Translations under genes and position numbers: made by a program
Notes under the pieces: generated by a model
Told to the model about the DNA's origin: nothing
The model's database searches: none
What the model saw: only the letters and a program-made list of their open reading frames with translations
Shown here: positions 24,353 to 32,730 of the stretch, piece by piece
How positions within the stretch are numbered: the stretch's first letter is position 1
How the letters are laid out: each line of letters begins with the position of its first letter
Assembly: GCF_007827955.1 (NCBI RefSeq)
Contig: NZ_VITR01000004.1
Location: 1-64,000, forward strand
Length of the DNA stretch: 64,000 nucleotides
From: Nitrospirillum pindoramense
GTDB taxonomy: Bacteria > Pseudomonadota > Alphaproteobacteria > Azospirillales > Azospirillaceae
Direction: 5' to 3'

Positions 24353-25194
24353 AGCTGCGCGTCATCGAGGCGCCGGACCTGCCCCATGCCGTGGCCGACG
24401 CCAACCAGCTGGAAAACGCCCTCCTTAACCTGGTGATCAATGCGCGGGACGCCATGCCCCAGGGTGGGCAACTGACCTTGGAGATGAAGGCCGTTCACCT
24501 GGACGATGCCTACATCGCCACCCGGCCGGAGGTGGCCGTGGGCCGGTATGTCGTGATCACCGTTTCCGACACCGGCGTGGGCATGTCGGCGGAGCTGATC
24601 GAAAAGGCGTTCGAGCCGTTCTTCACGACCAAGCCGGTTGGCCAGGGCACCGGCCTGGGCCTGTCCATGGTGTATGGCTTCGCCCGGCAGTGCGGCGGGC
24701 AGGTCCGCATCCACAGCCAGCCGGGGGTGGGCACGGCCGTATCGCTTTACCTCCGGGCGGTCGAGCCGCCGCCGGTGGAGGAGGCCGCGCCCCCGGCGGC
24801 GACGCCCTGCGAGTGCAGGGGGCAGCGCGTGCTGGTGGTGGAGGACGACACATCCGTCCGCTTGTTGATCCGGGACGTTCTGGAGGAACTGTCCTATGAG
24901 GTGGAGGAGGCGGGCGAGGCCGCCGCCGCCCTGGCCATCCTGACATCCGACCGGCCCATCAGCCTGTTGGTGTCCGACGTCGGCTTGCCTGGCATCAACG
25001 GCCGGCAACTGGCGGAGATCGCGCGGGAGCACCGGCCCGGCCTGCCAGTGCTGTTCGTGACCGGCTACGCCGAGAACGCCGCCATCCGGGCCGGTTTCCT
25101 GGGAACCAACATGGACATGATCACCAAGCCCTTCACCCTGGACGTCCTCGCCGCGAAGGTGTCGGAAATGATGGAACGCTCCAGCCCCACCTGA
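24295..25194 (+). pseudogene. Hybrid histidine kinase/response regulator, 3' fragment
   Basis: From about 24295 a different frame reads ALVRSLEDLLRRT, NQLENALLNLVINARDAM (N box), DTGVGM (G1), FEPFFTT (F box) and GTGLGLSMVYGF (G2). A receiver domain follows with EDDTS, phosphoacceptor LVSDVGLPG and ITKPF. The PAS/sensor and dimerisation/phosphorylated-His parts are missing. No start codon with SD is visible; a GTG at 24391 lies inside the ATPase domain. It appears joined to the kaiC fragment by a deletion, so it is probably non-functional. Confidence 0.8.
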
Positions 25195-25278
25195 TCAGGA
25201 GCGGACCGTGGTGCCTCGCAAGGGGGGCACGTGTGGCCGCCATGGGAAAAGAGGGGGTGGGAATTAACGGGATGGCGG

Positions 25279-26007
25279 TCAACCGGGCCGGGTTGCCAAT
25301 GCGATCAGCCGCCGCCCACTGAAGCCCTGTGCGTCACCGCCCCAGCCGTCCAGCAACGCGATGTCGGCGAACCCAGCCACCTCCAGGTGGAAGGCAAGCT
25401 CCTGGGGGAACAGCAGGCGCAGCGATTCCGCCGGGTCCTTGCGCACCGCGTGGCCCTTGCGCCGCCAGGTCACTTGCTCCGTCATCGTCTGGGCGCGCAA
25501 ATCCAGGCCATGGCGGATGGTGGCGACGGCCTCCTCCCCCTCCCGGTTGAAGGTGTGGCGGCTGAGACGCCGGAAGGGCTGGGCGCCGGTGAAGGCGATG
25601 GCGTTGACCACGTCCACGACCAGCCGTCCACCCGGCCGCAGGTGGTCGTGGAAGTTCCGCAACGTCTGCGCCACCTGGCGGTTGGTCAGGTTGTAGGAAA
25701 AGGTGGTGCCCAGGCAGATCAGCAGGTCGGACGCGCGTGACAGCTGGAAGGTCCGCATGTCTCCGACGTGGTACTCCCCTGCCGGATCCTTGGTTCGGGC
25801 GGTATCGATGAAGCGGGCGTTGATGTCCACGCCGATGGGGGCCATGCCGGCCTCGCGCAACGCGCGGCAGGTCATGCCGGTGGCGCAGCCGACGTCCAGC
25901 ACGGCGGGTCCCGCCTTCTGCGCCTGCGCCTCGATAAAGCGCAGGCGCTCCACCGGCATCTTGAAGACCACGTCCCAGAGTTCGGGAGTCTCGGCAAGCA
26001 AGGTCAT
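25279..26007 (-). CDS. Class I SAM-dependent methyltransferase (third gene of radical SAM operon)
   Basis: 242-aa Rossmann-fold methyltransferase. Motif I is VLDVGCATGMTCRAL, the acidic end of strand 2 is GVDINARF, and motif IV lies in LLICLGTTFSYN. The C-terminal half is beta-rich (RHTFNREGEEAV) as in small-molecule methyltransferases. The ATG at 26007 overlaps the stop of the PLP-enzyme gene by 4 bp, hence translational coupling. Substrate unknown; context implies a small molecule built by the two upstream enzymes. Confidence 0.85.
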   Translation of the reverse strand: MTLLAETPELWDVVFKMPVERLRFIEAQAQKAGPAVLDVGCATGMTCRALREAGMAPIGVDINARFIDTARTKDPAGEYHVGDMRTFQLSRASDLLICLGTTFSYNLTNRQVAQTLRNFHDHLRPGGRLVVDVVNAIAFTGAQPFRRLSRHTFNREGEEAVATIRHGLDLRAQTMTEQVTWRRKGHAVRKDPAESLRLLFPQELAFHLEVAGFADIALLDGWGGDAQGFSGRRLIALATRPG

Positions 26008-27005
26008 GGCGTCACCGCGACGGGAAGGGCGCTGGCGATGGACCACCCGGGGCGATCGCCGCCGAAGACCGACAGCGGGATGGTTAGCAGGCCGTGACGT
26101 TCCAGCAGCGCCGGTGCCGTGCCCTCCACGGGGATGAGGTAGCCTTGGCCGGGCGGATGGGCGGTGACGCCGGCCGCGGCCAACTGGCCGGCGACCGCCG
26201 CCCGCCGCTCCGCCAGCCCCTGGCGCAGCCGCTCCGGCAGGCCGTCATGGTCGGTCATGAGCGCTCGGGCGCGGAACAGGTCGGCTTGTGACGGCGGGTC
26301 TTGGCGAAAATCCTCGGCATGGCTGGCGAAGTCGCCTTCCGGCACGATGGCGACACCGAAGACCTGCGCGGTCAGCCAGCCCTTGGACAGGGAGTCGAGA
26401 TAGATCGCCTGTCCTGTCGCCATAAGGTCCAGGACAGCTGGCGCCAGCGGCCCGCCGAAGGAATAGACCCCGTCCAGCAGCAGGCGCCGCGATGACGCCC
26501 CGGCCAGCCAGTCGCGGCCGACGCGCGCCTCCGCCGTTGTCCAGTCCCGCCCCTGCAGTTTAAGGGGGGCCGGCAGCAGCACGATATCCGCCCCGATGGC
26601 CTCTGCCGTTTGGAAGACCGCCGCCGCGTCGAAAGCCGGGAAGATGCCGCGGCGGGTCGCCGGCAGCCCCGCCGCGGCCGCGATGCGCCCGTAGACCGGG
26701 TAGACGTCCCCGGGCAGCAGGAGCTGGCGCCCTTGTTCGGCATAGCGGCGCAGAAGCAGGCCCAGGGCGTGGCGCACCCCCCGGCACACCAGCGTCTCCC
26801 GCGCTCCATCGGCGGGCAGGCCCCGCACCGTCCGCCACAGCTGCGCCATATGGCAGCGATGCACGGTGGGGAAGGCGTCGGGCACCTCTACCGGGGGCCG
26901 CAGGAGGGTGAAGGCCTCGGCGATACGGGTTTCGGTCAGGCGAAGAACATCGGGGCGGTCGGCGGCGGCCTGCCGCTCCCAGGCGAGGAACTCCATGAAA
27001 TCCAT
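26004..27005 (-). CDS. Fold-type I PLP-dependent aminotransferase-like enzyme
   Basis: 333-aa PLP enzyme, shorter than typical class I/II aminotransferases (about 400). Visible elements are a small-domain/cofactor segment GDVYPVYG, DGVYSFGG with Asp178 and Tyr181, and the Schiff-base motif DSLSKGW with Lys208. A substrate-carboxylate Arg near the C-terminus is not evident, so the substrate may not be a standard amino acid. TGATG overlap with the radical SAM gene and ATGA overlap with the methyltransferase. Confidence 0.8.
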   Translation of the reverse strand: MDFMEFLAWERQAAADRPDVLRLTETRIAEAFTLLRPPVEVPDAFPTVHRCHMAQLWRTVRGLPADGARETLVCRGVRHALGLLLRRYAEQGRQLLLPGDVYPVYGRIAAAAGLPATRRGIFPAFDAAAVFQTAEAIGADIVLLPAPLKLQGRDWTTAEARVGRDWLAGASSRRLLLDGVYSFGGPLAPAVLDLMATGQAIYLDSLSKGWLTAQVFGVAIVPEGDFASHAEDFRQDPPSQADLFRARALMTDHDGLPERLRQGLAERRAAVAGQLAAAGVTAHPPGQGYLIPVEGTAPALLERHGLLTIPLSVFGGDRPGWSIASALPVAVTP

Positions 27006-28381
27006 CAGGCAGTCTCCAAGGCCGGCGTCCCAACCGGCGCCTCCATGATGCTGGCGCGGTCTTCCAATGAGGCGTAACAGCGCCCATCCGCCATGACGTT
27101 CCAGCTGCGGGCGATGCCGTTGGCCCGTTCCCAGAACAGGCTGGGCTCGGTATAGGCGGCCACGCGCAGGGGCCGGTCATCCACCATGCCCTGATAGACC
27201 GGCGCCCCCCAGGGCAGGCGCAGGGCCACGGGCCAACCCCGTTTCTGCGCCCAGTCGTGCACCAGCGACAGCGGCGCCTGATGCGCCTCACACCACCGGT
27301 TGGCATCATGGTTGTGGTAGACGGACTCGACGCTGGTGGAAACATACAGTTCCTTGAAGCACACCTCGTCCACGCCTGCGGCCGCCGCCCAGCGGACATA
27401 ACTCTCGATATCCGAAACGGAAGCCACGCCGCCCTGTTGCAGCACGCACACCAGGCGCAGGCGCAAACCCGCCAGGGCGCCGCGGTGCGCGCCTATCGTC
27501 GCCAGCAGGGCCGGCGTCGCCGTCTCCAGCCCCATGAGGGTGACATTGGCGGCTTCGTCCCAATGGTGGCGGGAGACGGCCAGCACGGTCAAGCCGGCCT
27601 GATGCAGGGCCGTCAACTCTCCGACGGCCGTGTGCCGGTCCATGCGTGCCCAGCGCACGCCGTTGGTGATCAGCACCACGGTGCCGAAACGGCGGTGGCA
27701 GCGGGCCACCAGGTCCCGCAGGTAGGGCTGCGGCCACAGCGTCGGCTCTCCACCGCCGGTGATCACGGCGCGTTCGGCGCCGCTTAGCCGGGCGCGCTCG
27801 ATCCAGTGGTCCATCAGGGGCCAGTCTGGCTTGCCGCCGGGCTGATCGGCGGAGACGGAGGCCGTCGAGAAGCAGAAGGGACATGCCGCCTGGCAACCGC
27901 GCGCCACCGGCAGGAAGGAGAGGGAGCGCGGCCGCAGGGCGCTGAAGGGTGTGAACAGCGGCCCTTGCAGACGCAAGGACGCCGCCATGGTTTCCTCCAG
28001 GCTCTGCCGGCTCTCCAGGCCCCCGTCCCGGTCCGGGGTCCAGGTTTCCGCCACGGGCAGGTCGGCGGATGGCCAGATCATACCAAGGCCGTTGCGCAGG
28101 TTGGGACGCAGCAGCGCGGGGTCCAGAATGGATTTCAGCACCAGCGGGCGGTCGCCGGGTATGCCCAGCCGTCGCACCAGCCGTTCGGCCTTGGCCATCC
28201 CGATGGGCAGCCGGTCCGGTGGTAACACGTAGAATTCCCCCGGGTAGGTGCTCTCGGGGATTTGCCCTTTCCGATAGAGGCGCTGGTACTTGTCGAAGGC
28301 GCGCGCGAAGTTCGACAGCGCGGTCACGTGGTACAAGGGAGGCAAGGCGTTCTCGCGTCGCAGGAAAACCCGGTCGGTCAT
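27005..28381 (-). CDS. Radical SAM enzyme of unknown function
   Basis: 458-aa protein. An N-terminal domain of about 150 residues (FARAFDKYQRLYRKG) is not one I recognise. A radical SAM core follows with Cys163-x3-Cys167-x2-Cys170 (GCQAACPFCFS), SAM-binding GGGEPT at 209-214 and LITNGVRW. The C-terminal part contains Cys341, Cys364 and Cys435, too scattered to assign as an auxiliary cluster. The ATG at 28381 (MTDRVFL) was chosen from sequence character; no strong SD is visible. First gene of a three-gene overlapping operon. Confidence 0.82.
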   Translation of the reverse strand: MTDRVFLRRENALPPLYHVTALSNFARAFDKYQRLYRKGQIPESTYPGEFYVLPPDRLPIGMAKAERLVRRLGIPGDRPLVLKSILDPALLRPNLRNGLGMIWPSADLPVAETWTPDRDGGLESRQSLEETMAASLRLQGPLFTPFSALRPRSLSFLPVARGCQAACPFCFSTASVSADQPGGKPDWPLMDHWIERARLSGAERAVITGGGEPTLWPQPYLRDLVARCHRRFGTVVLITNGVRWARMDRHTAVGELTALHQAGLTVLAVSRHHWDEAANVTLMGLETATPALLATIGAHRGALAGLRLRLVCVLQQGGVASVSDIESYVRWAAAAGVDEVCFKELYVSTSVESVYHNHDANRWCEAHQAPLSLVHDWAQKRGWPVALRLPWGAPVYQGMVDDRPLRVAAYTEPSLFWERANGIARSWNVMADGRCYASLEDRASIMEAPVGTPALETA

Positions 28382-28542
28382 AGAACTATGGCGCGCGTCC
28401 CATCTGGCGAGGGGGGCATGCGGAACGGCGATGACAAATGTGCCGCACCCGTGTCCGCTTCCCTGGCGCGATAGAGGGCCGGGATGGCCGTCGACGACGC
28501 GCCGAAAATATTCACGGATGGGACGGTCGGGCGCGGCCAAAG

Positions 28543-28573
28543 AAAAACCCCCGGAACCTTGCGGTTCCGGGGG
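28543..28573 (-). terminator. Rho-independent terminator of tRNA-Asn
   Basis: CCCCCGGAACC (28548-28558), loop TTGC, GGTTCCGGGGG (28563-28573); on the minus strand the stem is followed by TTTTTCTTT. Immediately downstream of tRNA-Asn. Confidence 0.92.
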
Positions 28574-28579
28574 CTCTAT

Positions 28580-28655
<76 letters not shown>

Positions 28656-28940
28656 TCAGCGCGCCTGCTTCGTTTTCGTTTGACCGATCAGTCAGCGGCG
28701 CTGCGGTGGGCGGTGATATAGCAAAGCGTTTTTGGGATTGGAACCCCTTTGTTTGGGAAAATCGAAAAAAATGTGACGCCCCCCTCGCCAATCCGGCGAG
28801 CGCGGCTGGAATAGCCACGAAAACAGGGGCTTGTGGCTCTTGGCTGAGGACGGACGTGATGACGGGGCGCGCGATGGGGGTGAATACCCGGGCGGATTCC
28901 CCTATCTAGGGGGATACCGCGCCGCATGAGGAACCTGTCC

Positions 28941-29570
28941 ATGTCGAAGTCCGAGCCCCCCAACAGCCAGAGGAATCCCTGGACGGTGCTGTCGCGGGAG
29001 GTGCGGTACCAGAACCCTTGGCTGCGGGTCGTGCATCATGAGGTCCTGCGCCCGAATGGCAGTCCCGGTATCTTCGGCACGGTGGAATTGACCACCGTGG
29101 CGGTGGGGGTGCTGCCGGTGGCCGCCAATGGCGACACCTGGCTGATTGGCCAGTGGCGTTTCGGCGCCGGCCGCTACAGTTGGGAAATCGTGGAGGGGGG
29201 CATTCCCCAAGCTGGCCCCAAGGCGCTCATGCCCCTGGCCGGGGCCGCCGAGGAATTGCGCGAGGAAGCAGGCCTGAGCGCGGGCTGCTGGCTGGAAATC
29301 CAGCGCATGGACATGTCCAACAGCATCAGCAATGAGCACGCCCACCTTTACCTGGCCTGGGATCTGGCCGAGGTGCCGGTCGCGCCTGACGACACGGAAC
29401 AACTCACCATCCGCCGTCTGCCTTTGCGCGCGGTGCTGGACATGGTGCTGTCAGGCGAAATCGCCGACGCGATGACCATCGCCGCCGTGCTCCGGGTTCG
29501 CCTCATGCATCTGGAGGGTACCCTACCGCCGGATGTGGCGCCCCTGGTGGCCGCCGGATTCGACGCGTAG
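28941..29570 (+). CDS. NUDIX hydrolase (ADP-ribose pyrophosphatase-like)
   Basis: 209-aa Nudix-fold protein. The Nudix helix appears as AAEELREEAGL, preceded by EGGIP. The catalytic core EExGL is present, but the canonical R of RExxEE is Glu and the first Glu of GX5E is absent, so the box is partly degenerate. Topology (WRVRHE-like start, IGQWRFGAGRYSWEIVEGG) resembles ADP-ribose/nucleotide-sugar pyrophosphatases. The ATG at 28941 has GAGGA eight bases upstream; an ATG at 28926 adds five residues. Confidence 0.85.
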   Translation: MSKSEPPNSQRNPWTVLSREVRYQNPWLRVVHHEVLRPNGSPGIFGTVELTTVAVGVLPVAANGDTWLIGQWRFGAGRYSWEIVEGGIPQAGPKALMPLAGAAEELREEAGLSAGCWLEIQRMDMSNSISNEHAHLYLAWDLAEVPVAPDDTEQLTIRRLPLRAVLDMVLSGEIADAMTIAAVLRVRLMHLEGTLPPDVAPLVAAGFDA

Positions 29571-29647
29571 CCGGGTCAGGCCACAACAGGCGAGGGCCGG
29601 CCGGGACGGCACACGACACTTATATATATGGGAGATATTCAGGGATT

Positions 29648-29721
29648 TGGAGGCACGGCCGGGAATCGAACCCGGATTCACGGATTTGCAGTCCGTTGCA
29701 TCACCATTCTGCCACCGCGCC
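29648..29721 (-). tRNA. tRNA-Cys (GCA)
   Basis: 74-nt cloverleaf on the minus strand: acceptor GGCGCGG/CCGTGCC (one G-T pair), anticodon loop CTGCAAA with anticodon GCA, T-arm GGGTTCGATTCCC, and CCA encoded. Confidence 0.97.
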
Positions 29722-29921
29722 ATCCACGAGAACCAACCGGAGGAGCCGTCGGGCGGCGCCTGCGGTCAGGGCAGGGCGCCTCTATAGCGTCGCCCGCCGG
29801 GGCGGTCAAGCGTGCTGGCATCGCTTTCTGACGTTTCGGTGACGGATGGGCGCGAAGGCCGCACCACCATCCCTGGCCGGCCTTTCCGCCGCAGGCCGCA
29901 ATTGTCATCGGGCGGCGGGGG

Positions 29922-30019
29922 GGATATATACCGATCCTGGTTTTTCAAGCATGTGCGGGCGCACCGGCCCGCCTGTGCCCCTACTTCGTCCGCATCGTTT
30001 CCAGCAGATCGGTATATCC
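29922..30019. repeat. Inverted repeat bracketing the pcm-like leader
   Basis: GGATATATACCGATC (29922-29936) and GATCGGTATATCC (30007-30019) are inverted copies; the left has an extra TA. The right arm ends one base before the pcm-like ATG at 30021. AT-rich arms in a GC-rich context suggest either an operator pair or a leader structure covering the start. Confidence 0.5.
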
Positions 30020-30020
30020 C

Positions 30021-30674
30021 ATGGCCGCCGACTACTCCGCCGCCCGCGTCAACATGATCGAGGGCCAGATTCGCCCCAACAAGGTCACCGACCCCTTCGT
30101 GGTGGAGGCCTTCCTGGCCATCCCGCGCGAGCGCTTCGTGCCGGAGGCGCTGGCCGGCGTCGCCTATGTCGACGAGGATGTGCCGGTGTCGCCCGGCCGC
30201 TACCTGATGGAACCGATGGTGCTGGCCCGTCTGGTGCAGGAATTGGCCCTGAGCCGCGCCGACAAGGTCCTGGCCGTTGGCGTCGCCACCGGCTATGCCG
30301 CCGCCGTCATGGCGGAGATGGCGGGCTCGGTGGTGGCGCTGGAAAGCGACGGCGCGCTGGTCGAGGCCGCGCGCAAGGCGCTGGCCGGTGTCGCCGGCGT
30401 GACCGTGGTCCAGGGCGATCTGGCCGCCGGCCATGCCGCCAAGGCCCCCTACGGCGCCATTCTGATCGATGGCTCCGTGTCCGAGGTTCCGGCCAGCCTG
30501 CTGGACCAGTTGGCGGAAGGCGGTCGCCTGGTGGCCGTTGTCATCAATGCCGCCGGCCTGGGCGAGGCGCGCTATTACCGCAAGGTGGGCGGCGTGGTTT
30601 CGCACCGCGTCATGTTCGATGCCGCCGTTCGCCCGCTGCCGGGCTTCGAGCGCCGCGCCGAGTTCGTGTTTTAA
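30021..30674 (+). CDS. Protein-L-isoaspartate O-methyltransferase-like protein
   Basis: 217-aa SAM methyltransferase of the PIMT type. RERFVPEALAGVAYVDEDV is the conserved N-terminal segment, SPGRYLMEPMVLARL the substrate loop, and VLAVGVATGYAAAVMAE motif I. The glycine-rich loop departs from the usual GTGSGY. This divergent PIMT is characteristically found before tolC in alphaproteobacteria. No SD is visible, as the ATG follows the inverted-repeat arm directly. True repair activity on isoaspartate is uncertain. Confidence 0.88.
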   Translation: MAADYSAARVNMIEGQIRPNKVTDPFVVEAFLAIPRERFVPEALAGVAYVDEDVPVSPGRYLMEPMVLARLVQELALSRADKVLAVGVATGYAAAVMAEMAGSVVALESDGALVEAARKALAGVAGVTVVQGDLAAGHAAKAPYGAILIDGSVSEVPASLLDQLAEGGRLVAVVINAAGLGEARYYRKVGGVVSHRVMFDAAVRPLPGFERRAEFVF

Positions 30675-30681
30675 TGCTGGT

Positions 30682-30721
30682 CGCGGGGACGGTGGCCGGG
30701 TTGCCGCCGTCCCCGCGGCTT
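30682..30721 (+). terminator. Rho-independent terminator after the pcm-like gene
   Basis: CGCGGGGACGG (30682-30692) pairs with CCGTCCCCGCG (30707-30717), followed by GCTTTTG. It separates the gene from tolC. Confidence 0.8.
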
Positions 30722-30872
30722 TTGATGCGCTTCCGGATGGTGCCAGGTGGCCGGATTTTCGTGGGGCGCCTGGAACATGGCCTTAAGTGGACCTATGCGG
30801 GTTCACCGGACGTGTTAAAGAATATTTTATGGGGCGCTTTGGCGCCGATGGGGATTCGGGGCCACGCTCTGC

Positions 30873-30906
30873 CACGCAACCGTGTGGAGGGTCACACAAC
30901 CGTGTG
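30873..30906. promoter_or_regulatory. Tandem palindromic operator candidates upstream of tolC
   Basis: CACGCAACCGTGTG (30873-30886) and CACACAACCGTGTG (30893-30906) are 13/14 identical, each palindromic (CACAC-AACC-GTGTG), with a period of exactly 20 bp, about two helical turns. They lie 46-80 bp before the tolC start, as expected for a cooperative regulator site. Confidence 0.5.
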
Positions 30907-30952
30907 AAGCGTATGCTCCGGCTGATTTTTTAAGGCGTTTGGGGAAATGGCG

Positions 30953-32362
30953 ATGCAAATGAACACCGCTGGACGTGGGGCGAAGGGCATGGGAACCGGA
31001 CATGGGGTTAAGCGGGCGCACCGACTGGTTGCTGCCCTGCCGTTGGCGGCGTTGACCTTGGTTCTGGCGGGGGGCGCCCAGGCCCAGTCGCTGGAAGATG
31101 CCCTGATCCAGGCCTATCAGAACAACCCGACGCTGGAAGCCGGCCGCGCCGGTCAGCGCGCCACGGACGAAGGCGTGCCGCTGGCCCGCTCCAGCATGCT
31201 GCCGACGGTCACCGCCGACGGCAACGTCGGTAAGGAGCGCCTGACCCAGGGCCGCTTCATCGAGCACATGAACCCGGCGCAGAGCGGCGTGACCATCAAC
31301 CAGGCGATTTATGCCGGCGGCACCATCCAGGCCGGCATCAGCCAGGCGGAGAATCAGGTGGAAGCCGGCCGCGCCAGCCTGCTGGACACCGAACAGCAGG
31401 TGCTGCTGGCCGCCGCCACCGCCTATCTGGATGTGGTGCGGGACCAGGCGGTCCTGGAACTCAACATCAACAATGAGCAGGTGCTGACCCGCCAGCTGGA
31501 GGCGTCCCGGGATCGCTTCCGCGTGGGTGAGTTGACCCGCACCGACGTCAGCCAGTCCGAGTCGCGTCTGGCCGGCGCGACGGCCGACCGTATTTCCGCC
31601 CAGGGCAACCTGGCCGCCAGCCGCGCCACCTATGCCAGGTTGATGGGCCAGTTGCCCGGTACGCTGAAGCAGCCGAACCGCTTGGTGCATCTGCCGGTGA
31701 ACCAGGAAGAAACCATGGCCCAGGCAGAGGTGTCGGCCCCGGTGGTGGTGGCCGCGCGCTACAATCACAAGGCATCGCAGGATGCCGTGGACGGCGCCTT
31801 CGGCCAGATGCTGCCGCAGCTGTCCGCCAGCGCGCAGTACTACCGCAACTGGGACCAGTCGGCCCCCAACAGCCAGTACGACACGGCCGTCATCTCCGCC
31901 CGCGTCACCATTCCGCTGTACGAGGGCGGCGGCACCTCGGCCAAGGTGCGCAGCGCCAAGCAGACGGAGCAGCAGCGCCGCACCCAGGTGATGGAGGCGG
32001 TGCGCTCCGCGGACGAGACGGCAGTGAAGGCCTGGCAGGCTTTGGTCACCGCCCGCGCCGCCATCGAGGCGTACAAGAGCGCCGTCGCCTCCAACGAGAT
32101 CGCGCTGGAAGGCGTGCGGCAGGAGCAGGCCGTCGGCTCGCGCACCATCCTGGACGTTCTGAATGCGGAGCAGGAACTGGTGAACGCCAAGGTGGAACTG
32201 GTGCGGGCCCAGCACGATGAGCAGGTGGCTTCCTACCAGGTCTTGTCGTCCGTGGGTGACCTGACTGCCGCCAAGTTGGGCCTGAACGTGCCGCTGTACG
32301 ATGCCAAGGCCCATTATGAAGAGGTGAAGGACAAGCTCTGGGGGCCGTCCATCGAGAAGTAA
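30953..32362 (+). CDS. tolC: TolC-family outer membrane efflux channel
   Basis: 469-aa outer-membrane channel protein with a signal peptide (basic N-terminus, hydrophobic stretch ending LAGGAQAQS). Two internal repeats each hold long coiled-coil helices. SLEDALIQAYQNNPTLEAGRA is the conserved N-terminus, and FRVGELTRTDVSQSE and QEQAVGSRTILDVLNAEQEL are the repeat signatures. The length is standard. The ATG at 30953 has GGGG eight bases upstream; an ATG at 30947 adds two residues. It serves type I secretion and RND/ABC exporters, possibly the HlyD-RbbA system at 12-17 kb. Confidence 0.95.
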   Translation: MQMNTAGRGAKGMGTGHGVKRAHRLVAALPLAALTLVLAGGAQAQSLEDALIQAYQNNPTLEAGRAGQRATDEGVPLARSSMLPTVTADGNVGKERLTQGRFIEHMNPAQSGVTINQAIYAGGTIQAGISQAENQVEAGRASLLDTEQQVLLAAATAYLDVVRDQAVLELNINNEQVLTRQLEASRDRFRVGELTRTDVSQSESRLAGATADRISAQGNLAASRATYARLMGQLPGTLKQPNRLVHLPVNQEETMAQAEVSAPVVVAARYNHKASQDAVDGAFGQMLPQLSASAQYYRNWDQSAPNSQYDTAVISARVTIPLYEGGGTSAKVRSAKQTEQQRRTQVMEAVRSADETAVKAWQALVTARAAIEAYKSAVASNEIALEGVRQEQAVGSRTILDVLNAEQELVNAKVELVRAQHDEQVASYQVLSSVGDLTAAKLGLNVPLYDAKAHYEEVKDKLWGPSIEK

Positions 32363-32730
32363 GGCCGGCTGACAGCGAGGCTGGAGCAACCTGGATGCCC
32401 GCTGGCTGCGGGGCGCTGGGTTCACAGGCCGGCTTGAGACGTCCGTCTGATAGAAAAGGGGCGGTCCCGACGCGCGGGGCCGCCCTTTTCTTCTGAGGAA
32501 TGCGTGAGCCTGTCCCTATTCTTGGGGCGGATGAAGCAATGGCGGGGCTGGCGGGCGCGGGGATTGATCGGCGAGGGCTGGGCGCAGCATTGGCGGGCTG
32601 CGCATCCAATGATTAACCCAATGGCATTTTTACTGTTCTTGCCCTAGGCTGCGCCAGATGTCGGTCCCCCCTGTCGGTGCGGGACCGCGGGGTCTCAGGT
32701 CCACGCCGTTACAGGTCAGGTTAGGCAACA
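32363..32730. other. Intergenic region between tolC and popZ
   Basis: 368 bp without a convincing gene. It holds the tolC terminator (32454-32493) and, closer to popZ, a relatively AT-rich stretch (32608-32645) likely to contain the popZ promoter. Confidence 0.5.
32454..32493 (+). terminator. Rho-independent terminator of tolC
   Basis: AAAAGGGGCGG near 32454-32464 pairs with CCGCCCTTTT ending near 32489 (with inner CCC/GGG), then CTT. A-rich 5' and T-rich 3' flanks are typical. Confidence 0.82.
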
